64,000 bases of DNA, taken from positions 1,984,001 to 2,048,000 of the forward strand of contig NZ_LR594662.1 of the NCBI RefSeq assembly GCF_901827175.1, given 5' to 3'. Below are positions 56,366 to 64,000 of the stretch, in pieces. Both the position numbers and the translations under genes were made by a program. This stretch comes from Variovorax sp. RA8 (lineage in GTDB: Bacteria; Pseudomonadota; Gammaproteobacteria; Burkholderiales; Burkholderiaceae_C). Below the pieces are notes generated by a model. It ran no database searches, was not told where the DNA came from, and saw nothing but the letters and a program-made list of their open reading frames with translations. Within the stretch, counting starts at the first letter, position 1. Each line of letters starts with the position of its first letter.

Positions 56366-57523
56366 ATGAAGCTTTCCCGATTTCTAACGGAGCGTGCTGA
56401 AGAAATTCTGGTGGAGTGGGAAGCCTTCGCCAAGACGTTGGAGCCTGCGGCCGCGTTGATGACCAGCGCGGCTCTGCGCGACCACGCGCATCTCATCATC
56501 AAAGCCTTTGCGCTGGACATCGAAAACTCCCAAAGCAAGGCTGAGCAAACCGCCAAGTCGCATGGCGACAGCCCAGGCAAGTTCCCCCAGAGTGCAGCCT
56601 CCATCCATGGCACGCTGCGCGAGGTGAGCGGCTTCTCGCTCGTGCAGCTGACGGCGGAATTCCGCGCGCTGCGCGCGAGCGTCCTGCGCATTTGGCTGCC
56701 AAGCATCAGCGAGTTCAACCAGGAAGTCCACGAGGAGCTGGTGCGGTTCAACGAGGCGGTGGACCAAGCGTTGGCCGAGTCGGCAGTGACCTTCTCGGAG
56801 CACAACAACCAGACGCGAGAGCGCTTCCTCGCGATCCTCGGACACGACCTGCGCACGCCTCTCGCTGCCGTCAGCATGACCGGCTCGCTCCTCGAGCGGT
56901 CGAGTTCGGTGGAAGGCAACGCGGCGATTGGCAAGCGGCTGCTTCGCAGCGCGGCCACCATGTCGACGATGGTTAACGATCTGTTGGAATACTCGCGCAC
57001 GCAGCTTGGTGGCAAGATGCCCATGGCTCCGGTGCCGGCGGACATGCGCGACATCGTTCAGGCGGCGCTGCACAACGCTGCTTCGGCGCACCCGGACTGC
57101 ATATTCGAATTACATCTGCGTGGCGACCTTTCGGGCGTCTTCGACGACGTACGGCTGCAGCAGGTCGTCGTCAATTTGCTCGCGAATGCTGCTCAATACA
57201 GAGCGAAGGGGACGAACGTCAAGCTCGACGTTTCCGGCGAGCTCAACGACGTTTTGCTCTCGGTGACGAACTTCGGCCCTGCCATCCCCCCGGAGTCGCT
57301 TAAAACGATTTTCAGTGCGATGGTACAGCTCCCCGTCGACGGAGAGCAGCCTGGGCGCCCGCGAACCAGCCTTGGCTTGGGGCTGTTCATCGCTCGGGAA
57401 ACTGCGTTGGCCCACGGTGGCTCGATCGACGTCTCGTCTACCGATGCTGACGGCACGACCTTTACAGTCCGCATTCCCCGCGCCATTGCGCCGCCAAAAG
57501 CGCCAGTGGCACCGGCGACCTGA
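56366..57523 (+). CDS. Sensor histidine kinase with RsbRD-like N-terminal domain, orphan
   Basis: 385 residues from ATG 56366. Residues 1-145 are an all-helical domain (FLTERAEEILVEWEAFAKTL, SIHGTLREVSGFSLVQLTAEFRALRASVLRIW) resembling RsbRD-type sensory domains. The kinase core follows with phosphoacceptor H160 in ILGHDLRTPL, N-box VVNLLANAAQY, and G-box region TSLGLGLFIARETALAHGGSI. No membrane helix, so a cytoplasmic sensor. No response regulator gene adjoins it. Convergent with the desaturase. Confidence 0.92.
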   Translation: MKLSRFLTERAEEILVEWEAFAKTLEPAAALMTSAALRDHAHLIIKAFALDIENSQSKAEQTAKSHGDSPGKFPQSAASIHGTLREVSGFSLVQLTAEFRALRASVLRIWLPSISEFNQEVHEELVRFNEAVDQALAESAVTFSEHNNQTRERFLAILGHDLRTPLAAVSMTGSLLERSSSVEGNAAIGKRLLRSAATMSTMVNDLLEYSRTQLGGKMPMAPVPADMRDIVQAALHNAASAHPDCIFELHLRGDLSGVFDDVRLQQVVVNLLANAAQYRAKGTNVKLDVSGELNDVLLSVTNFGPAIPPESLKTIFSAMVQLPVDGEQPGRPRTSLGLGLFIARETALAHGGSIDVSSTDADGTTFTVRIPRAIAPPKAPVAPAT

Positions 57524-57656
57524 ACACGTTATTGCCTCAACTCCACGGACGCGCGCCAGATCGGCGGCGCACTGTCGCAGCTAGCGATCTTTCGGTAGTG
57601 TCTTCGACGATTCGCCGCTCCGGGGGGGCGTGGTGCTTCCGCTATGAATCACGTCC

Positions 57657-58880
57657 TCAGCGCTCCGCTGAGCGCGCGGCGCGCAGGCGGGTGGAAAACT
57701 CACGCAGCCCTGCAATCCCGCTGGCCTCCGCGCGGTGGCACCAGGCAGCCAGATCGGCGGCCAGCTGTTCGCGCGACTGCGAGGTGTTGAGCCAGAGCTG
57801 GCGCAGCTCCTCGCGCATCGTCACCATCTTGTCCAGCACCGGGTGGGCCGCACGGGCCTGCACCAGGTTCGAACGGACAGCGGCCGGCACCTTGTCGTCG
57901 TCGCGATGCAGCCAGCGCTTGGCGGCCTTCAGCGCAGACAGGTCGGCGCCCTTGTCCTTGAGCAATGCCAGTTCCTGCTTGGTGGCGCGGCGCATCTCAC
58001 GGGCGTACCCGGCCATCACTTCGTAGCGATTGGCGATGACGGCTTCCAGCGTCTTCTCGTCGGCCACCGGCTGGATGTCGCCCAACTGCATCTTCGGCGG
58101 GACCTTCTTGACCTTCGCCCAGCCGATCTTTTGCATCAGGCTGATGTAGATCCAGCCGATGTCGAACTCGTACTTCTTGACCGAGAACTTGGCCGAGGTG
58201 GGATAGGTGTGGTGATTGTTGTGCAGTTCCTCGCCGCCGATGATCAGGCCCCAGGGCATGATGTTGCGGCTGGCGTCGGGTGCCTCGAAGCTGCGGTAGC
58301 CCCAGTAATGGCCAATGCCGTTGATGACGCCGGCCGCAGTGATCGGGATCCACAGCATCTGGACCGCCCAGACCGCCATGCCGAGCGCACCGAAGAGCGC
58401 CAGGTTGAGCACCAGCATCAGGCCCACGCCCTGCCAGCTGTAGCGCGAATAGAGATTGCGCTCGAGCCAGTCGTCCGGAGTCCCGTGGCCGTAGCGCTCC
58501 ATCGTCTCCTTGTTCTTCGACTCGGCGCGGTACAGCTCGGCGCCGCGCCAGAGCACCTCGTCGATGCCTTTGATCTGCGGGCTGTGGGGATCTTCCTCGG
58601 TCTCGCACTTGGCGTGGTGCTTGCGATGGATCGCCACCCACTCCTTGGTCACCATGCCCGTGCCGAGCCAGAGCCAGAAGCGGAAGAAATGGGAAGGGAT
58701 CGGGCCCAGATCCATGGCCCGGTGCGTCTGGGTGCGGTGCAGGAAGATCGTGACCGCAGCGATGGTGATGTGCGTGGTGAACAGCGTGTACAGCACGACC
58801 TGCCACCACGTGAGATCCCACAGGCCGTTCCCGAGCCAGTCGATGGCCGCGTTCAAGATGGAGAAATCCGGAAGCAGCAT
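57657..58880 (-). CDS. Acyl-CoA/acyl-lipid delta-9 desaturase
   Basis: 407 residues from ATG 58878-58880. The three di-iron His boxes are HRTQTHR, HRKHHAKC and HNNHHTYP, with ENLY-like and GIGHYWGYRSFEAPDASRNI segments. Helices are VVLYTLFTTHITIAAVTIF and LVLNLALFGALGMAVWAVQMLWIPITAAGV. Makes monounsaturated fatty acyl chains aerobically in the membrane. The 110-residue C-terminal helical extension (KTLEAVIANRYEVMAGY ... ) is common in betaproteobacterial copies. Confidence 0.94.
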   Translation of the reverse strand: MLLPDFSILNAAIDWLGNGLWDLTWWQVVLYTLFTTHITIAAVTIFLHRTQTHRAMDLGPIPSHFFRFWLWLGTGMVTKEWVAIHRKHHAKCETEEDPHSPQIKGIDEVLWRGAELYRAESKNKETMERYGHGTPDDWLERNLYSRYSWQGVGLMLVLNLALFGALGMAVWAVQMLWIPITAAGVINGIGHYWGYRSFEAPDASRNIMPWGLIIGGEELHNNHHTYPTSAKFSVKKYEFDIGWIYISLMQKIGWAKVKKVPPKMQLGDIQPVADEKTLEAVIANRYEVMAGYAREMRRATKQELALLKDKGADLSALKAAKRWLHRDDDKVPAAVRSNLVQARAAHPVLDKMVTMREELRQLWLNTSQSREQLAADLAAWCHRAEASGIAGLREFSTRLRAARSAER

Positions 58881-59228
58881 AAGTCGATTCCATTCCCTAT
58901 TAATGCAGTTGCTCCGACGCAATATGGGTTCTATGGGCCAACGGGGATGTAGGGCGGGAGCGCAATCGCGTGTGACCAGATAATCCGCACCGGATGGGGC
59001 CTCGTTGCCCACGCAGGAATCGCTCCCGCTCGCAGCGTTCCTCGGCGCGTGCGAACGCTTTCAAGGACACCGCTACGAGGTGGCGTCAGCCGGCGATGCG
59101 ACTCGAATTCTGGGTCATGCGGGCGAGCCGGGACAACTCGGCGGTGGGGAGACGCGGCTGGGAAACCTTAAGCGGGAGCTCAGACAGGTAGGGTGTCGAG
59201 TCGAAAGCGGGCATTCAAAGGACGAGCT
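58881..59228. other. Stretch without intact gene, 3' of a truncated patatin
   Basis: No intact gene. On the minus strand, directly downstream of the patatin stop, translated frames do not continue the patatin family (the Asp-Gly dyad region is absent), so the missing part was lost or replaced rather than simply frameshifted. A short minus frame reads TAELSRLARMTQNSSRIAG before a stop and may be a remnant of another gene's 3' end. Confidence 0.45.
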
Positions 59229-59768
59229 CTACAACTCCTTCTGGAACATGAGGGGTGCACACGAGGAGGCCAGGAGGGCATCGATCGACAAGTCCTGCGG
59301 GCCAAATACGCGCGAACACCCGCTGTGCACGTTCACCGCGTTGACGTAGAGCTGTGGCGCGCTCGGCTGCCGCATGGCCTTGATGTCCGCGACCGCATTC
59401 AGGATGTAGCGCACCGGCTCCATGCCGAGCGGATTGGCCTGGTAAGGCGACAGCAATGGCATTGCGTCGTCCCAGACGCCCATCCCGGGCTTTCTCAATG
59501 GCAGGAGCAGGAAGGTCAGCGGCGCCCCAGCCTCGGCAATCTTGCGCCAGAGCAGGGCCAGGTTCGCCTTGGCGCCTTCACGCCCGCCATGCGCATAGCC
59601 CGTGGCCAGCGCGGCACCGTTGAGCGCGCCAGCGCTGGTGCCGCTGATGCGGCCCGGAACCAGGTCGTCATGCTCGAGCAGCCTGTCCAGAACGCCCCAG
59701 GTAAACGCGCCATGCGCGCCGCCACCTTGAAGCGCCAGATTCAATACGCGCGGGGAGCTATTAGGCAA
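59229..59768 (-). pseudogene. Truncated patatin-like phospholipase
   Basis: 179 codons from a TTG start with AGGA upstream. The oxyanion motif LALQGGGAHGAFTWGVLD and nucleophile motif ISGTSAGALNG of bacterial patatins (cPLA2/RssA-like) are intact. The reading frame stops at MFQKEL, just before the segment that should supply the catalytic Asp (DG-A/G). Intact relatives run about 330 residues or more. Hence loss of activity and pseudogene status are likely, unless the enzyme's second half is supplied elsewhere. Confidence 0.75.
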
Positions 59769-60377
59769 GTGCAGGTCCTACCGCTGCGACGGTCGTGGGG
59801 GTGTGTGGGTTCAACTTCATCAGGTAGCTACTGGACAGTCGTTGGCGCCGCGGCGGCATGAGGGCACGCACTGAGCGGCAAGTGGCTGAAACGGCAGCTC
59901 ACATGTGCCAGCCGCCGGCTGTACGAGCTTCGTCGAGTCCACAGCCTCGAACGTAGGAACGCTGCTCGTGGCCTCGTCATCGAGATACGCGGATACAGGC
60001 ACGGCGCGATGGGCGCCGTCCGAGCGCCCCAGCGGGGACTATCATCCGAGAGCGCGCCCACCAGCCTGGGCGTTTGCACCCACCCCTAGCGGGTCCGCCG
60101 ATGACCAGCCGGAGAGCACTACGGCATGCATTCGACTGCAGGCAAGCAAGCGGCACCTCCGGGTGCCGCTTGCTTTTGGCAGGTACATCGCCGTTGAGGC
60201 CATATCCCCGGCGCCTGCGACGAGTGCGCCGATCCGGTTGACGCCGCTCGGCCAACCGCGTAGCCCGCCGGCGACAACCTTGGGGGTTCGGCGCCTACCT
60301 TGCAGGGTTTCATCTGCCCACTCGATCGGTATCCCGTGGCTGGCGAGGCATTTCCCTCAGTCTTATACCGTAGGGTC
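59769..60377. other. Stretch without a convincing gene, containing an orphan terminator
   Basis: About 610 bp. Open frames such as 59905-60381 (plus) encode a Ser/Pro/Ala-rich string without a ribosome site and overlap a strong hairpin, so I reject them. The promoter of the YqcI-like gene must be in the last 150 bp. A small RNA ending at the hairpin 60144-60177 is possible. Confidence 0.5.
60144..60177 (+). terminator. Strong intrinsic-type terminator without an associated gene
   Basis: AAGCAAGCGGCAC and GTGCCGCTTGCTT form a perfect 13-bp stem with loop CTCCGG, followed by TT on the plus strand and preceded by AA-rich sequence on the minus strand. No annotated gene on either strand ends at it. 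Confidence 0.75.
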
Positions 60378-61097
60378 ATGAGTGAACAAAAACCCGCCGG
60401 CGTTCAGCCACCCTTTCCTCCACGCAGCACAAGTTCAGACAACACTGCTGCCGCCTCCGCAAAACTCCAAACCTTCATTTCCGACAGGTCCTTTCCATGT
60501 GTCGGTGCGAAATCGGCGCTCAACAAGGACCGTATGCGTTTTGCAAACTTTGGCCGCCTGGGCGACGCATCGGAAGCTTCCAAGCTCTGCGATGCGCTGC
60601 TGGCCTATGCCAACGACTTTCGCGAGCCGGGCAGTGCGCCCGTGAGCTTCGTCGCGCTCTTCGAATGCGAAGAGCTTGAGGAGAGGGAGTTCGAACGCCG
60701 CCTGTGGCAACAGCTCGAGGCCATGCACAAGGTCGACAGGGCGCGTGGATTCGACTGGGACCCCACGGTCGGCAAGGACCCGGAACGGGAAGACTTTTCC
60801 TTCAGCATCGGAGGGCGCGCCTACTTCGTCGTCGGCCTGCACCCCGGCGCAAGCCGGATGGCGCGCCGGGCGCCCATGCCGTGCCTGGTTTTCAACTTCC
60901 ACGATCAGTTCGAGACGCTGAAGGCCTTGGGCAAGTACCAAAGCATGCAGGAGACCATTCGGAAGCGCGACATGGCGCTTCAAGGATCGGTCAATCCGGT
61001 TCTTTCGCGCTTTGGCGAAGCTTCCGAGGCCAGGCAGTACTCTGGGCGCGTCGTCGGGGAAGGCTGGAAATGTCCTTTTCACACAGGGAAAGAATAG
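60378..61097 (+). CDS. YqcI/YcgG family protein, heme-dependent N-hydroxylase-like
   Basis: 239 residues; ATG 60378 gives the N terminus usual for the family, though the ribosome site is weak. Diagnostic segments are FPCVGAKSALNKDRMRFANFG near the start, VSFVALFECEELEEREFERRLWQQLEAMHKVDRARG, NFHDQFETLKALGKYQSMQETIRKRD and the C-terminal GWKCPFHTG. The family is a heme-binding fold that includes GntA, the L-arginine N-hydroxylase of guanitoxin synthesis, and enzymes making N-hydroxyarginine or diazeniumdiolate precursors. It overlaps no other gene but its stop lies 2 bp before the DUF1989 gene, implying a coupled pair. Confidence 0.85.
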   Translation: MSEQKPAGVQPPFPPRSTSSDNTAAASAKLQTFISDRSFPCVGAKSALNKDRMRFANFGRLGDASEASKLCDALLAYANDFREPGSAPVSFVALFECEELEEREFERRLWQQLEAMHKVDRARGFDWDPTVGKDPEREDFSFSIGGRAYFVVGLHPGASRMARRAPMPCLVFNFHDQFETLKALGKYQSMQETIRKRDMALQGSVNPVLSRFGEASEARQYSGRVVGEGWKCPFHTGKE

Positions 61098-61099
61098 TT

Positions 61100-61717
61100 A
61101 TGTCTGCGACCCATCCCAGCGGCTGCTGCCGCATCGCGCCCCAGTCGGGCGTGGCCTTCCGTCTGCGAGCCAGCGAGGTTCTTCGCATCTACGACCCATT
61201 TGGAGAACAGGTGGCCGATCTCTTCGCCTTTGCCGAGAACGACCACGCGTGCAGCCTTTCGTCCGGCCGCACGATCGACTATGCGTCCAAGATCTATCTG
61301 ACAAAAGGGGACGTGCTCTACGCCAATGACAGCCGCCCCATGTTCCGCATCCTCGAAGACGCCGTCGGACGGCACGACTTCCTGCTCACGCCTTGCAGCC
61401 AGGAGATGTTCGAGATCCTGTACAAGCACCGAGGCCACCATCCCAGCTGCTTCGAAAACCTTTATCGGGCCTTCGAGCCCTTCGGGATCCGGCCCGAGCA
61501 GATCGGCACGACCTTCAACGTGTTCATGAACGTCGTCGTGGCAGAGAACGGGGAAGTCAAGGTTCGGCCGCCCTTGTCCCGGGCCGGCGACTTTATCGAG
61601 CTGCGCGCACAGATGAACCTCATCTGCGGCTTGACTGCCTGCTCTGCGGAGAACTCCAACAACGGCTCGTTCAAGCCGATCGACTACGAGATCCTGGTGC
61701 GTCCCTGCAATGAGTGA
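61100..61717 (+). CDS. DUF1989 / urea carboxylase-associated family protein
   Basis: 205 residues, ATG 61100 with AGGGAAAG upstream. SGVAFRLRASEVLRIYDPFGEQVADLFAF, SGRTIDYASKIYLTKGDVLYANDSRPMFRILED, HDFLLTPCSQEMFE and LRAQMNLICGLTACSAENSNNGSFKPIDYEI identify DUF1989, a metal-binding cupin-like family with conserved Cys in the TPCS and ICGLTACS segments. DUF1989 genes accompany urea carboxylase or stand next to YqcI/YcgG N-hydroxylases in nitrogen-nitrogen bond pathways. Together with its partner it would act on an amidine or guanidine substrate; this is inferred from family association. Confidence 0.85.
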   Translation: MSATHPSGCCRIAPQSGVAFRLRASEVLRIYDPFGEQVADLFAFAENDHACSLSSGRTIDYASKIYLTKGDVLYANDSRPMFRILEDAVGRHDFLLTPCSQEMFEILYKHRGHHPSCFENLYRAFEPFGIRPEQIGTTFNVFMNVVVAENGEVKVRPPLSRAGDFIELRAQMNLICGLTACSAENSNNGSFKPIDYEILVRPCNE

Positions 61718-61932
61718 TGCTCGAATGCGAGCAGAGTGGCGCCAGGCCATCTCCGCCCGTACGCTGCGGGACCGGAAGGCTCCGCGAGGCCAGGGCAAAG
61801 CGTCTGCGGTTCGTAGGACGGGGTTTGGCGCCCCCAGCTCAGCAGCAGCAGAGCTTCGACCGCCGTGCGGTAGAAGCGCTGGACGGCGAGGCTTGCCTCA
61901 GTGACGCGATAAGGGGAGGTTTCGCGCGCATG

Positions 61933-62910
61933 TCACGTGCCCTGCGTCGCCCTTTTAGGCGTCACCTCCGGGCGTCTGGTTTTGTTCCGCGGACGATCCG
62001 CGAAGAATCGCAGCATTTCATCGCTCGCATCCGGACCAAACGGAACAGCGAAGGAACCTGCACTGCTGCCGCCCGACCAAGCATGCGGCGCATTGTGCAA
62101 GGTCCAATGTTCTCCGCACTCGACAGCGTCCGATCTCGAATAGACCCGCCGCGTCGCGCGGCGTCCGTCGGCGCTGCACTCGTCGCTGGACACGAACGCA
62201 CATCCGACCCCCATGGAAGCATCGATGACGTGTTCGCTATTTACCAAGTGCACCGTATCGTCTCTATCGCCGTGGAAGACGATGGTCGGCATCCCGGTCT
62301 CCGCCCCTTCCCCGGGGGTGCCCGCACCACGCATCGCCGCGAGGGCCGTTTGTAGATCCGAGCCGGCGCGCGCCGCCAGGCCTGAGTGCACGCCGACTGC
62401 GGCATACACCTCGGGGTAGAGTTCCCCGAGCAAGGCGGCCATGGCCCCGCCCGCCGACAAGCCGGCGACGAAGATGCGAAGGGGATCGACCTGTTGATCA
62501 CCTGCAATACGCTGGGTTAAGTCGGCGATGCGCGCCGGCTCGCCCTGGCCGCGGACCTGATGCCCCTTGTCGAACCAGTTCCAGCATCGGTGTGCACTAG
62601 CCTGCGTCGACTGTGCCGGATACAGCACGATGAACCCGCGCCGCTCGGCGACGAGGTTCATCCGGGTCCCGGCCGCGAAGTCGTCCGGCTCCTGCCCGGC
62701 GCCGTGAAGCATCACGACCATGGGCGCTTTTCGCAGCGGCGCACTCGCGGGCACGTACAAGCTGTAGCCGTCATGCCTCTGCATCCGCTCGGCCACCGGT
62801 TCGACCTCGCTGCCACCCTCGGCCGGCCGCACAAAGAATGCAGCGTGCATGTCAGATGCGATCTGGAACCACGACAAGTACGGATTGGCGGAAAGCATGG
62901 CAGTTTGCAT
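61933..62910 (-). CDS. PHB-depolymerase-family esterase (LpqC-like)
   Basis: 325 residues from ATG 62908-62910; a TTG at 62937 would add nine residues. Catalytic triad: Ser in VAGLSAGGAMA, Asp in FHGDRDDTVH, His in NAPHAWSGGS. PMVVMLHGAGQEPDDFAAGTRMN and YPAQ complete the poly(3-hydroxybutyrate) depolymerase / feruloyl-esterase signature (as in PhaZ type-1 catalytic domains). Substrate could be short PHA oligomers or aromatic esters. N terminus shows no convincing signal peptide, so it is probably intracellular. Confidence 0.88.
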   Translation of the reverse strand: MQTAMLSANPYLSWFQIASDMHAAFFVRPAEGGSEVEPVAERMQRHDGYSLYVPASAPLRKAPMVVMLHGAGQEPDDFAAGTRMNLVAERRGFIVLYPAQSTQASAHRCWNWFDKGHQVRGQGEPARIADLTQRIAGDQQVDPLRIFVAGLSAGGAMAALLGELYPEVYAAVGVHSGLAARAGSDLQTALAAMRGAGTPGEGAETGMPTIVFHGDRDDTVHLVNSEHVIDASMGVGCAFVSSDECSADGRRATRRVYSRSDAVECGEHWTLHNAPHAWSGGSSAGSFAVPFGPDASDEMLRFFADRPRNKTRRPEVTPKRATQGT

Positions 62911-63095
62911 GTAGCAACTGTCTTTGCCGCCGGCCAAAGCGCGGTAGTCCCCTGACGCACCTCAGGGTAGGTATAGAGGCTGAGGGGCGCTGGTCGGGAT
63001 AAGGCTCTTCCGTTCCAGGCGATGCTAAACGACGCCCCCAATCTGCTGCCTGGCGCCCCCCCGACCCACAGGCGCGGTCCGCTCCCAATCACCCC

Positions 63096-63335
63096 TCACC
63101 GCCGCGGCCAATCATCAGCCCGCTTCCGCTCCACCCGCGCAGCACCCCAGACCACGTGCAGCTTCCTGCCCTCCCGCGCCAAGCTATCCGCCACCGTCTC
63201 GATCACGACCCGCCGCCGCATGCTGCTGCCCGGCACGTCCAGCTCCCAAAGTTCCAGGGAGCCGTCCGGCCTTTCCTCCACGAGCATGGAGAAGCGGCCA
63301 TAGCCATCGCGGTATTTGAGGGTGCGGCAGTACAT
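63096..63335 (-). CDS. Small hypothetical protein, 79 aa
   Basis: ATG 63333-63335. The protein is beta-rich and basic at the end (RTLKYRDGYGRFSMLVEERPDGSLELWELDVPGS, RRVVIETVADSLAREGRKLHVVW). No signal peptide or helix. I do not recognise a family; protein-like composition and periodic hydrophobicity argue it is real. It lies between the esterase and the methyltransferase on the same strand, 118 bp from the latter. Confidence 0.6.
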   Translation of the reverse strand: MYCRTLKYRDGYGRFSMLVEERPDGSLELWELDVPGSSMRRRVVIETVADSLAREGRKLHVVWGAARVERKRADDWPRR

Positions 63336-63452
63336 CGGGATTCGTGGAAGGGGGAGCGCCAGTGCGTAACGGCAGAACCGCGAAAGTTCCCTGCGCCTCT
63401 TGGCCCCGCCGGCGCCTTCGAGGGCGAGCCGCTAGCCACCCCGCCGCCCGGT

Positions 63453-64000
63453 CTACAAACGCGTGTACTCCAGCGCCCAGAAGTACTCCCATTCCCGGTA
63501 CCCGACGCCCGCCGCGTGGGGAGCGACGATGGCCATCAAAGCATCCCGGTCCGGAAAATTCTTCAGCACGCGATGGGTCGACCCATCGGCCAAGGCCCGC
63601 AGCTGGTAGGTGTTGCCTTCGGCATCGCTCTCCGCAATCGGCGTGCTGCTGCCCGGCACGAAGCGGTTGTCAAGAAAGACTACCTTCGCGCCCGGCTCGA
63701 TCGCCGCATGGAAGCCGCGCAAGAACTCATCGATCCGCGAGCGCGGGATGTGCGACCACCAGAAGCCGGCAAAACCGGCATCGCACCTGACCGTCGATGA
63801 CGGCAGGCGGTAGGCATCTCCCTCGACAAGCTGCACCTTCTCTGCCGGTACGCGGGTCTCGGCGATGCGCAGCGTCTCGGGTGCCGCGTCGACTGCCACC
63901 ACGCGCTGCGCGGCCTGCGCATAGAACTGGGTCCAGTACCCGGTGCCGCAGGCGACCTCCAAGACCGAGCGGCCTGCAAACACGGCCGGAAGCCAGCTCT
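63453..64000 (-). CDS. Class I SAM-dependent methyltransferase, 3' part (start outside window)
   Basis: The minus frame is open to the window end, giving 182 codons including the stop. Motif I is VLEVACGTGYWTQFYAQAA, post-I VVAVDAAPETLRIAE, then VQLVEGDAYRLP and a VVFLDNRFVPGSS strand; the C-terminal YREWEYFWALEYTRL resembles small-molecule or protein methyltransferases of the UbiE-like type. A GTG at 63981-63983 would cut into motif I's helix, so the real start lies upstream. Substrate unknown. Confidence 0.88.
   Translation of the reverse strand, partial: SWLPAVFAGRSVLEVACGTGYWTQFYAQAAQRVVAVDAAPETLRIAETRVPAEKVQLVEGDAYRLPSSTVRCDAGFAGFWWSHIPRSRIDEFLRGFHAAIEPGAKVVFLDNRFVPGSSTPIAESDAEGNTYQLRALADGSTHRVLKNFPDRDALMAIVAPHAAGVGYREWEYFWALEYTRL

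Noticed and set aside
59905..60381. Plus-strand open frame of 158 codons before the YqcI gene
   Set aside because: No ribosome site, low-complexity Ser/Pro/Ala sequence, and it runs through a perfect 13-bp terminator hairpin.

Overview
The window looks like a piece of chromosome from a high-GC betaproteobacterium of the order Burkholderiales, most likely Comamonadaceae close to Variovorax. That placement is an inference. It rests on the very high GC coding pattern, five separate Bug-type tricarboxylate receptor genes each beside its own enzyme and regulator, and the type of housekeeping genes seen (a MaeB malic enzyme with a fused phosphotransacetylase-like domain, an NptA-type Na/Pi carrier, a PiuC/Fiu iron module). 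No rRNA, tRNA, CRISPR array, insertion sequence or prophage gene was recognised.

Layout. 1-713: 5' part of a copper P-type ATPase with a textbook MerR/CueR-type promoter (19-bp spacer). 893-7460: a small unknown protein, then a minus-strand run of Bug receptor, adenosine-deaminase-like enzyme, LysR regulator and a 952-residue winged-helix/NB-ARC regulator. 7650-12483: divergent from that regulator, two chloroperoxidase-like hydrolases flank a membrane protein and a beta-propeller protein, followed by a SUMF1-like protein and a cupin. 12524-15707: LysR, Bug and a CaiB-type CoA transferase. 15704-20683: a probable phosphonoacetate operon (phnA, Bug, Na/Pi carrier) with a divergent LysR. 20680-24137: a restriction-controller-like regulator with its own operator, small envelope proteins, a UPF0104 membrane protein, an EthD-like protein and a hemerythrin. 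24327-27421: a tightly overlapped ABC importer plus nucleoside deaminase. 27612-29646: a four-gene cassette of a secreted transglutaminase-like protein, a secreted RHS-core protein with a unique tail, and two paralogous small membrane proteins. 29808-34851: maeB and a large lipoprotein.

35434-43328 is an iron island. A Fur box precedes a PepSY protein, a DUF2271 protein carrying a candidate FMN-attachment motif, a DUF4198 protein, ApbE and a flavodoxin/ferredoxin-reductase fusion. A second Fur box precedes a catecholate TonB receptor and PiuC. Together these would take up a ferric siderophore and reduce it. 43534-47558 holds a membrane-anchored CHAT protease overlapping a secreted calcineurin-like phosphoesterase, which I regard as the best candidate for an undescribed system. 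47577-51562: N-acyl-D-amino-acid deacylase, Bug and a divergent LacI regulator with two palindromic operators. 51634-59768: fatty-acid hydroxylase, a D-tartrate module (Bug, tarD, LysR), a histidine kinase, a fatty-acyl desaturase and a truncated patatin. 60378-64000: a YqcI/YcgG heme N-hydroxylase-like protein coupled to a DUF1989 protein, a PHB-depolymerase-type esterase, a small unknown protein and the 3' part of a methyltransferase.

A recurrent theme is one-enzyme catabolic modules, each with an orphan Bug receptor and a dedicated regulator. None of them carries TctA/TctB membrane components inside the window.
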